Source: Portulaca oleracea (taxonomy: Eukaryota > Streptophyta > Magnoliopsida > Caryophyllales > Portulacaceae). Taken from it: a stretch of 64,000 nucleotides of DNA. The notes under the pieces are model-generated. The model did not search any database. It had not been told where the DNA came from and saw only the letters and a program-made list of their open reading frames with translations. The stretch covers positions 41,420,749 through 41,484,748 of the forward strand of contig CM055877.1 of assembly GCA_029582165.1 (NCBI GenBank), read 5' to 3'. Position numbers and translations under genes: made by a program. Positions 9,965-21,693 of the stretch are shown one piece after another. Within the stretch, counting starts at the first letter, position 1. Each line of letters starts with the position of its first letter.

Positions 9965-11125
9965 ATGGCGGTGCTGGAAGACACCATCACCATAAATGTG
10001 GGCACAGAAGGACAACCTCAGGAATTGAAGTTAGGTAGCTCGCTCACGGCAGAAGAACGGGTGTCCTTTGCAGAGCTTCTCAAGGAATTTGTGGACGTGT
10101 TCGCATGGCCCTACGAAGACATGCCTGTGATTGATAGGGAAATTGCGGAGCATACCATACCTCTGCTGCCTGGTGCAAAGCCGGTTCGACAAAAGGCCAG
10201 AAAAATCAAGCGTGAATGGGCTAAGAAGATCGAGGAAGAAGTGATCAAGCAGCTTAACGCTAAGTTCATCAAAGCAGTCCAATATCCCGAATGGATTGCT
10301 AACATTGTTTCAGTACCCAAGAAAGATGGGAAGGTTCGCATGTGTGTAGATTGTCGAGACCTTAACAAAGCTAGTCCCAAGGATAGATTCCCTTTACCTC
10401 ACATCGATGTATTAGTGGATAACACTTGCGGACACGAACTACTATCCTTTATGGATGGATATGCGGGTTATAACCAAATCAAGATGGCGGAAGAGGACAT
10501 GGAGAAAACCTCATTCACCACGGCATGGGGAACATACTGTTATGTGGTTATGCCTTTTGGTCTCAAAAATGCTGGGGCAACATACTAACGGACAACTAAC
10601 ACCCTACTTCATGATATGATGTACGTAGAGGTAGAGGTTTATGTGGATGACATGATCGTGAAATCCAAAACAAGGGAAGGGCACATTCCTAACCTTCGCA
10701 AGTTTTTCCTCCGACTTCGCAAATACAAGATGCGACTTAACCCAGCAAAGTGCACCTTCGGTGTCACCTCTGGGAAACTGCTAGGCTATGTGGTCAGCCA
10801 ACGAGGCATTGAAGTTGACCCTTCGAAGATAAAAGTTATCCAAGTGTTGCAACCACCTAGAACAGAAAAGGGGATAAGAGGTTTCCTAGGACGAGTCCAA
10901 TACATCAGCAGGTTCATATCAAAGCTCACCATGACTTGTGAACCTTTGTTCAAGAAACTAAAAAAGGGAAACAAAATAGAATGGGACGATCAATGTCATG
11001 CGGCCTTCGACAAAATCGAGGAATACTTGCAACATCCTCCAGTCCTCATGCCGCCAGTACCCGATGAGCCTCTACTCCTTTACCTTCTTGTAACTAGCTC
11101 TGCAATGGGGGTTATGCTAGCTTAG
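9965..11125 (+). pseudogene. Reverse transcriptase of element B
   Basis: Copies element RNA to DNA. Motifs in order: VPKKDGKVRMCVDCRDLN, FMDGYAGYNQIKMAEEDMEK, VMPFGLKNAGATY, then YVDDMIVKS with the catalytic YVDD, and LGYVVSQRGIEVDP. A TAA at 10586-10588 interrupts the phrase after ATY, where the family has Q, and a TAG at 11123-11125 ends the frame after MLA, also where Q is expected. Both fit a C-to-T change. Confidence 0.92.
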
Positions 11126-11989
11126 AAGGCCAAAGATCAAGAGAGCGCCATCTACTACCTGAGCAAGAAATTCTTGGACTACGAAAGTCGATATGCAGAC
11201 ATAGAGAAAATGGCTCTTGCGCTAGTATGGGCCACCAAGAAGTTGAGACATTACGTGCTTTCACATACTATATATGTCATAGCTGAGAATAATCCTATCA
11301 AATTTATCATGGAACAGCCTACCATCAACAACCGTATTGCTCGATGGGTGGTCATTCTTTCGGAGTTCAATCTTTTGTACTTGCCTCAGAAATTCATCAA
11401 AGGACGGGTTGTCTCAAATTTCCTAGCTGCTTCTCCGTCAAAGGAACCTCCAAGCACGCACATGGAGTTCCCAGATGAGGACGTATTTTTCACTGATGAA
11501 GTAACATGGGAAATGTATTTCGACGGAGCCTCTAACCAAATGGGTTGTGGAGTAGGAGTACTACTGATCTCTCCAGAAGGGACACATATCCCTGTATCTG
11601 TAAAGTTGGACTTCGATGCTACTAACAATGCTGCAGAATATGAAGCGTGTATCAAAGGTTTGCAAGCTGCCTTGGCCTTAGGCATACGCCATGTAAAAGT
11701 CTTTTGGGATTCTAGCCTCACCATTAACCAGGCTAAAAATACATGGAAGGTCCGGAATGAATGTCTCATGGCATACCAACAGAAGCTTTTGGGACTTGTC
11801 GATCAATTTGAGAAAATCAATTTCCAGTACCTCTCAAGGGATCACAATGAATTAGCTGATGCCTTAGCTAAATTTTCTTCGATGATATCCATACCATTAG
11901 GCACGCTTCAATTACCAATAGTAGTGGAGCGACAGTCTGAACCGGCATATGTTTGCCACTTGGAAGCACAGGAGGAAGAAACTGAGTAA
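11126..11989 (+). pseudogene. RNase H plus second archaeal-type RNase H (aRH) of element B
   Basis: The first RNase H runs to about 11420 (YYLSKKFLDYESRY, ALALVWATKKLRHY). A second domain follows from about 11507: MYFDGASNQMGCGVG, NNAAEYEACIKGLQAAL, a DSS phrase where the family has GDSQ, and HNELADALA. These give the D, E, D, D metal ligands. Two tandem RNase H domains are diagnostic of the Tat lineage. The frame ends with TAA at 11987-11989. Confidence 0.88.
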
Positions 11990-13234
11990 TGGTTCCATGA
12001 CATATACAACTTTCTGCGAAAAGGAGAATATCCAGCTGAGTTGGATGCTCGAGGACATCGAGTAGTCAAGTCTTTAGCAACACAATATTGCTTAATCCAA
12101 GATCGACTCTACAAGAAGTCACCTACGGGCATTAACTTGTTGTGCATTGACGCTAAGAGTGCCAGGGAGATCATGACTACTGTACATGGAGGAGAGTGTG
12201 GTCCCCACATGAATGGACGAATGTTAGCAAAGAAGATTCAAAGGGTTGGTTATTATTGGACCACTATGGAGGCAGACTGCTTAGAGTTTGTTAGAAAGTG
12301 CGTCAAATGCCAAGAATATGCCAACCTACAGCATCAACCCCCGTCATACCTGACTACTTTGACATCTACATGGCCATTCTCAATGTGGGGTATTGACATC
12401 ATTGGCAAGATACACCCAACCGGAACAGAAGGACATGAGTACATATTGGTCGCCATCGATTACTTCAATAAGTGGGTGGAGGCAACCTCTTTTGCCAAAC
12501 TCACATCCAAACATGTGGCCAAATTCATTCTTCAAAACATCATATGTCGATACGGAGTGCCTCATGAGATCATTAGTGACAACGGAAGCTACTTTCGGAA
12601 GGAGGTGGAATCCTTGCTCGCCACTTACAAAATCAAGCATCATCGGTCTTCACCATACCGGCCTCAAGCCAATGGAGTTGTGGAAGCAGCCAATAAGACG
12701 GTGTCAGGAACTACCAAAAAAATGGTTGTCACTTATAAGGATTGGCCAGATAAATTAGCATTTTCCCTATGGGGGTACCGAACCTCTATACGAACCGCGA
12801 CAGGGGCAACACTGTATTCTCTAGTATATGGGATGGAAGTAATATTACCAATTGAAGTAGCGATCCCTTCGTTACGAATAGTGGCCGAGAGTCAGTTGCC
12901 AAAAGCGGAATGGGCTAGGGCAAGATTCGAGGAGTTGATGTTGATGGATGAAAGTCGATTAAGAGCACTACATAATGTGCAAGTATACCAAAATAGGATC
13001 ACTTGAGCTTTTAATAAGAAGGTGAAAAGTCGTTCACTTCAAGCAGGTGATTTGGTGCTTAAGGAGATGAGGGCACCTATACAGGATCCAAGAGGAAAAT
13101 TTGCAACTAATTGGAAGGGTCCTTACATGATTAAGGATATTTTGCCAGGAGGGGCAGCTCGGCTCGCTACCATGGATGGAGAAGATGTAATTCAGCCAAC
13201 AAATTTGGATCAACTAAAGCGATATTACGCTTAA
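11990..13234 (+). pseudogene. Integrase of element B
   Basis: An HHCC zinc-finger region (VHGGECGPHMNG ... CVKCQ) is followed by the catalytic core. The DDE residues lie in WGIDIIGK, IISDNGSYF and NGVVEAANK. The C-terminal part ends at LKRYYA*. A TGA at 13004-13006 interrupts the C-terminal region (CGA expected from context). The protein would insert the cDNA; this copy is dead. It is followed by a 233-bp spacer and the convergent DUF7745 gene. Confidence 0.92.
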
Positions 13235-13467
13235 TATAACCAAGCAACTGGAAAACTAATTTTCAGACACTTGAGATATAGTTAATAAATGCTCATGTAC
13301 TAAAGGAAAATAAAGTTTGCAAAAACACAATATTTGTGAACAATATTTCTCCTTTATTGATTGAAAATGCAAATACATTATTTGTAACATAAGAAAATCC
13401 GAAAGGCATAATTAAATCAAAGATTATTCTGGCAAAGCAGTTTCAGTTCCTTCACTAGATTCATCTT
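13235..13467. terminator. Convergent 3'-end zone between pol and the antisense genes
   Basis: AATAAA occurs on the plus strand at 13284-13289 and 13309-13314, and on the minus strand at 13353-13358. The spacer therefore holds possible poly(A) signals for both converging units. No gene is seen in it. Confidence 0.5.
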
Positions 13468-14911
13468 CTAATCTTGTTTCACTTTCTCTACTTTACCAGT
13501 TGTCTCCTTATCGATCTCCATGTCTCTGGGTCCGTTAATCGCTTTCTCTTTATCCTCGGGCTTATAGGCCCGCCTGCCTGATTTCCGTGTATTAATTCTC
13601 TGACCAAGTCGGTCTTTTACTGAGGTACGAGGACCCAACCATTCCTTCACATGTGCTTGTCTTCGTCTCGCTTCCCCAGCACGGCGATTCGATAGCAGCA
13701 ATCAGCCATCCATGATAACCAGCATCGGCGATGTAAGACACACATTTTTGGCGGAGATTTGAGAGTTGGTCTTCTTTCCCAATACTTCTGCCATGACTCG
13801 ATCATCGAACTTCGAAGCATCAATTGGTCAGGGGCTTCACACAGAAGCTAAGGAATTTCCTGCTGGCGGCCCATTTGGCGCTTCACTCGCGCCGGAAAAT
13901 AAAAGATCATGTGCGTCAAGCCGGCGAGACACACATAAGCATTACGAAAATCATGGGTTATATAATCGGAAATATGCCACCATTCGATCCACCATACGAT
14001 TTCCCGAGGCTCCTTTAAGAACGCAATCCATTCCATTACCGAGTGGAGGTCGGTGTACTTTCTCTTTCTTTGACAATAGCTCGCCAAGCCGATGAAGTCC
14101 GGGGCTCTTCAATAAGGCCCAAATGCTCCATTAACCAGATTTGTCCACCAATTAGCCAGGGTTAGCATTGCACACAAATTTTCCCAAGCTAAAAAAAATA
14201 AAAAAATAAAAAAAAGACAGAAAACATGCGCGGGTTTTGCAAACAATAGGGGCAAAATAAAAAGAGCAAATCAAACAATGGCAGAAAGGATACCTGAAGT
14301 AGCAGCGGGCTCCCTCGAAAGTCATGTTCAGGATGCGGATCATCCAAGCCCATCATGGTTTCCGCTAACATTAGGGGCACATGATTGTAGCCTCAGGACA
14401 TGTCGTCAACGATTTGAATTAAATTCGCTAGTCCGGTTCTTTTACCGCCATGATAAAAACAAAACTCGCCAAGGAGACATAATACAAGCGCTCACACTCG
14501 TATCACGGGACCAAATTCCAAAGTGTGAGGAGATTGAAAATATTCGACTATAGTTTGGAAGTGTACCTTTTCGCTGAATATTGCGCTCCCAATGACCCGA
14601 GACGAAAGGCACAAGAACTCTTTGTATTGCTTGGGGGCGTCCATTGGTATGAGAGGCGATGTCAGGCGAGCAAAGTGATTTGTCCCTAAGATTGAGGACC
14701 ATTCCTCCGGGAGCGGACAGAGTTCCTTCCACACGAAGCGAAAGACATGCATTTTTGGATCCCATAAAGTCTCCGCCGCGTGGAGAAAATCGTTGTCGAT
14801 CCTCACTTGGCGAAGACTCAATAAGCCTGTCAGCTTGTATCTTCCGAGCTCTTTCTTTTCTTCCTTCGATAGGGTGCTCATCCAAGTTGCAAGTTTCTTC
14901 TCGAAAGCCAT
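13468..14911 (-). pseudogene. Antisense DUF7745-type gene of element B, degraded
   Basis: Exon 1 is 14294-14911 (618 bp, whole codons), with donor CAG|GTATCC. Exon 2 begins near 14188 after a T-rich acceptor and runs to about 13468. Phrases such as FLHAAETLWDPKMHVFRF, ELCPLPEEWSSILG, VPLMLAETMMGL, QIWLMEHL and KRQMGRQQEIP match the pattern of DUF7745, a plant family of unknown function common in transposons. The breaks are two TGA in exon 1 and a TAA in exon 2, all explained by CGA or CAA losing C, plus a frameshift in exon 2. The C-terminal tail is basic. It is transcribed opposite to the retrotransposon. Confidence 0.75.
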
Positions 14912-15002
14912 GAGGAAAGGGGGATGTTCTTTGCGTTTTTGAATATGTGAAGAAGACTTTGAAGTGATGAAGAGGATTGATGATTACTTTCATAACATGG
15001 GG

Positions 15003-15010
15003 TATTTATA
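15003..15010 (-). promoter_or_regulatory. TATA box of the antisense DUF7745 gene
   Basis: TATAAATA on the minus strand about 99 nt upstream of the ATG at 14911. A dyad pair lies further upstream at 15134-15228. Confidence 0.6.
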
Positions 15011-15133
15011 CACCTCCATTCTAGCTCAAAATGGAGAAATACAACCAGCAACGATCACATAGTCGTTGCCCTCCATATCCCATGATTTCAGCCCATCAAG
15101 CAACGATTAATAAAAAAAAAGGGGAATAAAATC

Positions 15134-15228
15134 AAAACCCGCGCGGGTTCTGACGTGCATAGGACCGCATTCGCGCTCGCCCAAGCCCAAAGCCCAGGCC
15201 TGCTGAAGGGAAAGCCCGCGCGGGCTTT
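15134..15228 (-). promoter_or_regulatory. Dyad pair upstream of the DUF7745 gene
   Basis: AAAACCCGCGCGGGTTCT at 15134-15151 and AAAGCCCGCGCGGGCTTT at 15211-15228, 77 bp apart, with GCCCAGG between. In the second copy the outer A/T step has changed on both arms to G/C, keeping the symmetry. It is the same module as in the LTR. Confidence 0.75.
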
Positions 15229-15568
15229 CAGACAACATGGGCCGCCTCTCCGCAGCTCGGCCCATCTGCCTCTGATTGTATTTGGGCCATGGAATCACAT
15301 TGGCCCGTTTGTGTATTTTTAACGTTTCGAATCTTGACTCAATGATGCTCGGTTCTGAAATTTTTGCTCAAGTTTACTCTGACTCTTAAGTTTTTATTTT
15401 CATTAAGTTTGAGATTAATCCCGTCATGTAGAGAGTCGTTCAGTGCATCAATAGAATAAAGTTGTGCATTCACCAAGTCTTGCATATAAAACAAGAAATA
15501 AAAAAGTCTTGCATTAAGATAAAAAATAAAAAAAAAGGTAGTACAAATTAGCCTTGCATAACAAAAGT

Positions 15569-18500
15569 CTAAAAATGCATAGAGTCCTGCTAGGCATCGG
15601 TTTGATCACCACAGGGAGCCCGAATCGCCGCTGTCCTTGACCAGATCGGCACCAGGATGAGAAGTCCCAGCGTTGGAAGCGCCAGTTGTACCAAAATAGG
15701 TGTCCCAAGAATAGTAGTCAGAACCGGGTGCTGTCTGCGGTGGCCCAGACAAGGGAACTTCAGAGGGATACACGCTCGACGGTGATGATATGGAATGCTC
15801 CCATGAACCAGCTAGCCATGAATGATCAGGAACACACCACTCAATAGAAGGGGTAGGCCATACAGGACCGGTTCAGTAACCGTGGGCTGTCCAATCAGAA
15901 GAGGTAGATCCTCCTAGCCAAGAGTGTTGGGGTGTAGACCACTCTTGCGTATCCGCAGGCCATGAAGGACCCATTCCAGGAGCCGGGACTTGCCATCCAG
16001 CAGAGTAAGAGCCAGAACCAAAGGAGGAGGCGTCGTATAGTGCAGGACGTGAGGTAGCGTCATCCGCTAGGGCTGACCACCAGGATACCCTACGGATGCA
16101 CCTGAGTCATGGTCCCTCACCACAATCTCTCGACCACGACGAGCAGAACGCACTGAAGCTTGAGTACGCGGGGAGTGAGAAGGCCGGTTGGTAGCACTTG
16201 ATTCTGAAGCATCCTCCACCTAATAGGAATGAGGTTGGGTATCGCCACCATATCCAACGCTGTGAGGCGACCCCTCTTGGCCAGGATGCTCTTCCAGGGA
16301 CATCTGAGCCATGTCTTCGTTCATAGGTCGACGGCCTCTGCTACCAGATCCGCTACGATGTGACCCCGTGGAATGATGACCTTCGGTCATGATGCCTTTA
16401 CCACGACCCTCCGGCACGGCTGCCAGAGGAGGACGAGAGGACCCACCAACCTCCTCCCGTGATCGGCTCTGGGAAGAATATTCCCCTGTCCAAGAGTGAC
16501 GTGGGGGCTCGGTACGAGGAACTCCCGCAGTAGAGCATTGACGTGGTTCCCGAGGAACAGACTCAGCGTCAGCCTCCATGTCAGCACGCCCGGTGGTGTT
16601 CCCGCAATATCTTCCTGAGCCCGTTAATGACTGGTTGACATATTTCAACATAATACTCCATTCTTTGGTCACTTGCCTGAAGACAGACCATCGTGGCTGA
16701 AAGGCAATAAAGACAAAGGTTTCACATGCATAATTGGCACATGAGGTAAAAGGGAGCAACAAGAGATGTGGGATTACCGGTTTCCGATCAAACTCTTGGA
16801 GCGCAGAGCACTGACTGCTAATCTCAACCTCCAAGAAACCGCCGATCTTTCTCCCCGCCGGTTGGGCCTCCACCTCAGCAGCCATAGCATAGGGTCCCAA
16901 CTACAAGACTTTATGGTTAGGAGTCGATCGAAGGCACAACATAAAGAAAAGTGAGAAATACCTACCACTCAGGGCGCTAGACGACTCAAGTAGTGTTGGA
17001 ATTCCTCATTAAAATGTTCCCGTGGAACGTCATGCACGAAGTTGTCGAAATCTCGACCGCGAATCCAATCCTCTAAGACATCCGGAGCGACGCGCCAAGG
17101 CTCGAACATATGCTCTGGAGGATCCCGGGGTATGAGGCAAGGATATCCACCCAGGATCTGCCTCGTAGCTCTCTCCCCCAAGTACTATATGAAACCCGAG
17201 GGTCCCTCCATTAGGATGCGGAGGCGAGTATCATGCTCCACTTGTTGCAAGGGGGTGGGAAATTCACTCAAATCAAACCCCGCCCATGGACGCCAGTTTA
17301 CATGGTCCTGTGAAAGAAAGAGAGTCATCTCAAGAATGAAAGAAATAATATATAATAAAGACGTCAGGCATAAAGAAATACCGGGGAGAGATCATCCAGT
17401 GTGCGACGGATATGGTCAAGGCTAACCGGCTGGAATTTCTTCCCTCGTATACCCTCAGCAGTCCAACGTTCAGCAGCCGGGACTGTCCTATTTCTCTTGG
17501 AGCGAATACCCAGAGACTGGATATACTCATATGCCCATGACTGCATGAATATAAAGTGAAAAGAAATAGTAGAAGAGTAGCAGAACTACAAAGAAAAGAG
17601 TCTCAAGTACGTACCTCGAGCACCTTCCACAAAGAAGGACCATACTGAAAGCGGGTATGAGATTCGTGGAGGTAAACCGGATCATCATACAACGTCAATC
17701 TGACACCGCGACGAAGCCAAAGAAGGAAATTCGCATACGCAGCCTTGCCCCAATTCAAGTTCCGAACCTCGTTCAAGTCTAGGAGATTCCGGAACCAGGT
17801 CAAAGTAATATTATCTCCCCGGTTGGCAAAGAGAGTGGCGGAAATAACATAAGTCAAGAAGATAAAGCGGCGTTGATCTCCAGGTAAATTCTGAAAGTTG
17901 GCATCATGAATGGCTGCCTCGAAGTGCGTATATGCGAGGTTGGAAAGGCCCTGACCTGGGCCCAAGAGCGCTGACACTGGACCCAGCAAGATCAGAACCA
18001 TTGGCGGAATCTCGGCATTAAAGACTACGTCACGCCCACCCCAAGGGAGGCCAGTGATCATAACAAAATCTGTGGGGGCAATCGTCATCTCACCCACAGG
18101 TAGATTGAAGGAGTTGGTCGTGTCCCAAAACCTTTCCGCCATAGCGCGGCCTATCACGCGAAATGTACGACCTTTCCACGCCATCAGGCATTTCTAGAAC
18201 GGCATGAGTCCTGCCGCAGTGAGGGTGTTGCTAACGAAATCCCCGGGAATCGAATCAACTGCCTTAAGGAGATCCTTTAGGACGCCGGGAGTTTTTAGAT
18301 TGTCCTCCTAATGGCAAAAAATGGGAAAGGGAAAAATTAAAGTCGGGGGCTCACTAAATGCATAGTCTTTCGGGCCCAAGCTGGACCCAGTACCGACACT
18401 GGGCCCACAGCCATGGCCCGCAAGATAAAGGAATCTGCCGGCCCAGCAGAGCTAAAACCCGCACGGGCTTTGCTTCAGCTAATGGGCCGCCCATCCAGGC

Positions 18501-18962
18501 CCAGCTTGTTTTTTTTCGGGGTTTATGGTCCAGAAAACCCGCGCGGGATTTCCCTGTTCAAATGGGCCGTGTGTTTTTGTTCCCTTCGGGCCGAATATGC
18601 ATACAACCTATTCCTTTTTTTCTTTGGGTCGAGTTAGGCCCGTTTCTCGAAATGGGTTGCGAATTAATAAAGAGACATGGTAAGGACATATAATCATGCT
18701 AAAAATAATAAAAATCGACAAGACATGAAAGATAAATTCGTGCTTGCTCATTTTTCATTATTAAAACTAAGCATCAAAAGAGGAGTTTTCGACAGGTTAC
18801 CTTGCCATGGGAACGGTAGAACCAAGCATGCTTCCAAGATTGGATAGTGAGATCCGAAGGGTCAGCATTTGCACCCGGGATGAAATTACGCCTCGAAGAC
18901 ATCTCATGAGGCCATGCCGCCGCATATGGAAGAGGAGGATTTCTGCGACTTCTGCGAAGCAT
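15569..18962 (-). pseudogene. Antisense plant-mobile-domain (PMD) gene of element B, six exons, degraded
   Basis: Exons: 18801-18962, 17615-18307, 17382-17540, 16966-17307, 16778-16900 and about 15569-16696, the first five all whole codons long, with GT-AG signals. Exon 1 ends in AWFYRSHGK; exon 2 holds the PMD core (WDTTNSFNLPVGEM, FVMITGLPWGG, FANRGDNITL). Exon 4 shares MEGPSG and YLGER with element A. Exon 6 is a long Ser/Gly/Pro-rich tail. Stops interrupt exon 2 (before the ATG at 18184), exon 4 (twice) and exon 6, and exon 6 has a probable frameshift. The encoded protein would be about 870 residues. PMD proteins of host origin (MAIN, MAIL1) affect silencing and expression; a role for this copy is unknown. 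Confidence 0.82.
18454..18551 (-). promoter_or_regulatory. Dyad pair in PMD intron 1 (element B)
   Basis: AAAACCCGCACGGGCTTT at 18454-18471 and AAAACCCGCGCGGGATTT at 18534-18551, 80 bp apart, with GGGCC and GGCCCAG between. Intron 1 here is 493 bp against 160 bp in element A, whose intron lacks the dyads, so the module may have been inserted or lost. Confidence 0.7.
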
Positions 18963-19076
18963 TTTCTCCAGAACTTGAATTATCTCCAAAAAGCAATTTT
19001 CTAGAGAGAGAAAAGAGGAACTAGGGAGATGATGAAAGAAGTTGAAGGTGAATGAAAGAAATGAATAAGGCTTGGC

Positions 19077-19084
19077 ATTTATAG
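19077..19084 (-). promoter_or_regulatory. TATA box of the antisense PMD gene (element B)
   Basis: CTATAAAT on the minus strand, 122 nt upstream of the ATG at 18962. Confidence 0.6.
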
Positions 19085-19291
19085 AAATGAAGAATGAATG
19101 TGAACCGCTCATTTTTAGGACCCGCCTCGAGATACCAAATGCGTTTCATTGGCCGAAAATCCAAAGGTCATCCCTTTGCCACCCAAAGAGAAGACCGAGC
19201 TGTATGGCCTCTTTTCGTCCACACAAGTGCATGGCCCACCATTAATTCCTTTCACGAGGAGAAAAAGAAAGAAAAAAGGAAAATAGAGGCT

Positions 19292-19387
19292 AAAACCCGC
19301 GCGGGTTTTGAGCCACCTACAAGCCTATTTTCACTGCCCATCGCTTTTCAACGGCCCAGCAGAAGATATAAAACCCGCACGGGTTTT
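19292..19387 (-). promoter_or_regulatory. Dyad pair upstream of the PMD TATA box (element B)
   Basis: AAAACCCGCGCGGGTTTT at 19292-19309 and AAAACCCGCACGGGTTTT at 19370-19387, 78 bp apart, with GGCCCAG between. The pair lies about 210-300 bp upstream of the TATA box. Confidence 0.75.
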
Positions 19388-19520
19388 ATATCAACAAGAA
19401 ATTTTCGTCTCAGCGACCAAAGTCCAGCGGCACCAGAGTCTCTAACATTCAGGTAAAAATCTGAACCCATTTGTATTTTCGCGAAAAACTAACATCTGTT
19501 TTTGCGATGATTTCCAAGTT

Positions 19521-20030
19521 GCCGTATAAAGGAGCACCATCATCCGGTCATCGCTAAAATGGACCACCCAGCAGGTTGCCGCATAAAGGAGCACCATCAT
19601 CCGGTCGCTGCTATAAGGGACCATCCAGCAGGTTGCCGTATAAAAGAGAACCATCACCCGGTCGCCGCCAAAAAGGGACCATCTATCATCTTGATGTCAT
19701 ACAAAAGAGCACCAACAACGACAGTCGTCAAACGGTTGCCACCTAAAGGCCTCCACCGATGTCGTCAACGACAGTCGTCCTACGGTTGCCACCTAAAGGC
19801 CACCCATGATGTCGTCAACGTGAGTCGTCCGACGGTTACCATCTAAAGGTTACCGATAACCTCTTCATCAACAACAGCAGTCGTCCAGACGCATTCCACC
19901 TAAAGGTCTCCAACGACATCAGCAGCAGCAGTCCAGACGGATTCAACCTAAAGGTCTCCAACGACATCTACAGCAACAGTCGTTCAACGGTCGCCACTTA
20001 AAGGTTACCAACGACGTCATCAGCTGGACG
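19521..20030 (+). repeat. 3' tail minisatellites of element B
   Basis: Two arrays. First come three units of about 57 bp beginning GCCG(T/C)ATAAA and containing CACCATCATCCGGTC (19521-19690). Then come about six units of about 50 bp with CAACGACAGTCGTC and GCCACCTAAAGG (19716 onward). They lie between the antisense PMD promoter and the polypurine tract. Confidence 0.8.
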
Positions 20031-20104
20031 CCATATAAAAAAGCACCGCCAGCATCAAGACAACCATCAAGTCTACTTTGACCTTCGTCCTGTTCGGACT
20101 CGAT

Positions 20105-20120
20105 CAAAGTGGGGGCTCTT
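20105..20120 (+). other. Polypurine tract of element B
   Basis: CAAAGTGGGGGCTCTT directly precedes the 3' LTR. The same signature precedes the LTRs of A, E and F. It primes plus-strand DNA synthesis. Confidence 0.85.
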
Positions 20121-21693
20121 TGTAGACGCCGGGATTTGCACCAATATAATCCTGACTCATCACAAGTATGAATATTGAAGGCCGAATACATTTTTGGGCC
20201 AATGTAGCAAGCAATACAAAACAGAACAGAAGCGGCCCACTAGCTGAAACAAAACCCGCACGCGTTTTAAAGCAGAGAGATGGCCCAGAACCAAGCCCAG
20301 GCCCCAGGCGCGCCCCGGTCCAGGGTGCAAAACCCGCGCGGGGTTTCTTTCGCCCAAAACGCGCCGTTTTGCTTGCCATGTCAGCGATCCGTGCCGAGGG
20401 TTTATGAAACGCGTGCGGGGTTTTATTTCAGAATCATTTTTGATATTAGCACCATGTGGGTTGACCCTCTTGACATGACTACGTGATTTGCATGGAGTAG
20501 GGGGCATGATCATGGGGATGTGTCTCCCTCATCTTCCCTCCTAAACCTCACCTTCTCCAACTATAAATACGCCTCCATTCTTTCACTCATCTCACCAACA
20601 ACTCTCAAAAAACCACCTTTATTATTCTCATTTCATCAATTATCACCATCATTATCCTCCCACCAACTATCATCATAATCCTATCCACACTCTCTTAAAC
20701 TCTCCGTACTACACTTATTCTCATATTACTATACCTTCACTCTACCAAATTCCAACCAAATCACCATCCGTACACCACATTTCCACCCCCCTCACACTTC
20801 CATTCTTTTCATCCATCAAGTCAAGGCGAAGTCAAGACTTTCAATCGGCACATTCGGGCTCCTAAAATCGAAAAAAGGTTCGATTTATCGCTTTCTTATT
20901 GTCATTGTTTAAATCATGTAATTCGTACTTTAATTCCATTACTTGTGCATATTTTGTAAATTAAAAACTTCATTTTATATTGCATGATGAGAATATAATT
21001 TCGTGAAATTAATTAAACTTCTCCCCGCTTCATTTCATTTTAATGTCGATTTTAGTAGAGTTCATTTTCTAACGGGCGAATTCAAGAATTTTATAATTCT
21101 TGAATTCGTAGCCTTACCCCCGAGCTTAGAATCGGGTTTCGTGGACAGGAGTTTTTTTTCATTATTTTTACGGTTTGTCGGTCTCCTTAAATCGACTGGC
21201 AACTCTTTTACTTTTTTTATAATCCATTTAATTATTTAACATTTGAACATACGCTAAAAATAATTAAAGATGACTTAATATTTCCCATTCATTCAAGGTT
21301 TAAACCGAGAGAAAATGTGCAATGAAACAATAAAACCCGCACGGGTTTTATGGTTTCTGACCCACTTTCTCTGGCCCAGGAGAGCAAACAGCCCGGTCTA
21401 AGGACGGTGCGCGGGTTTTGACTGCTCTAGGCGGCCCGATTGCTTTCTTTTGGGCCTGAAGTCATTGTCTGGGCCGATTTTAAGATATATTTAATTTATT
21501 TTTGTGCCGATTTCAAGTGTTTAAATAAATAAAAACGGAATTGTAAAATAAATAAAATTTCACCATCCCAAAAATGAATTTCGAAAATAAAAATATCTTT
21601 TTTTAAGGATTAAGCAACCTTAGTCGGCTCCCGATCACTTAAGTAGCGCATCCAAGAACGATTTCCCCGAACGGGAATTGTCCGGGTCCTACA
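20121..21693 (+). repeat. 3' LTR of element B
   Basis: TGTAGACGCC ... CCTACA, 1573 bp, complete. It carries dyads at 20251, 20329, about 20406, 21332 and a half site near 21410, and a TATA box at 20561-20570. It differs from the 5' LTR by scattered substitutions and small indels, a few percent in the parts compared by eye, so the insertion is not very recent. Confidence 0.93.

Larger units (their letters stand above)
3641..21693 (+). mobile_element. Element B: 18-kb Tat-type Ty3/gypsy retrotransposon with two antisense genes
   Basis: Structure: 5' LTR (3641-5265), PBS, long leader, gag, protease, a linker ORF, RT, RNase H, a second archaeal-type RNase H, integrase, then antisense DUF7745 and PMD genes, a minisatellite tail, a polypurine tract and 3' LTR (20121-21693). 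The second RNase H and the antisense extra genes are Tat features. It lies in the 5' LTR of element C. The first 22 bases of its 5' LTR (TGTAGACGCC...) are missing. The right flank reads GCGTG, and no left duplication is visible. All pol genes carry stops, so the copy is inactive. Confidence 0.92.
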
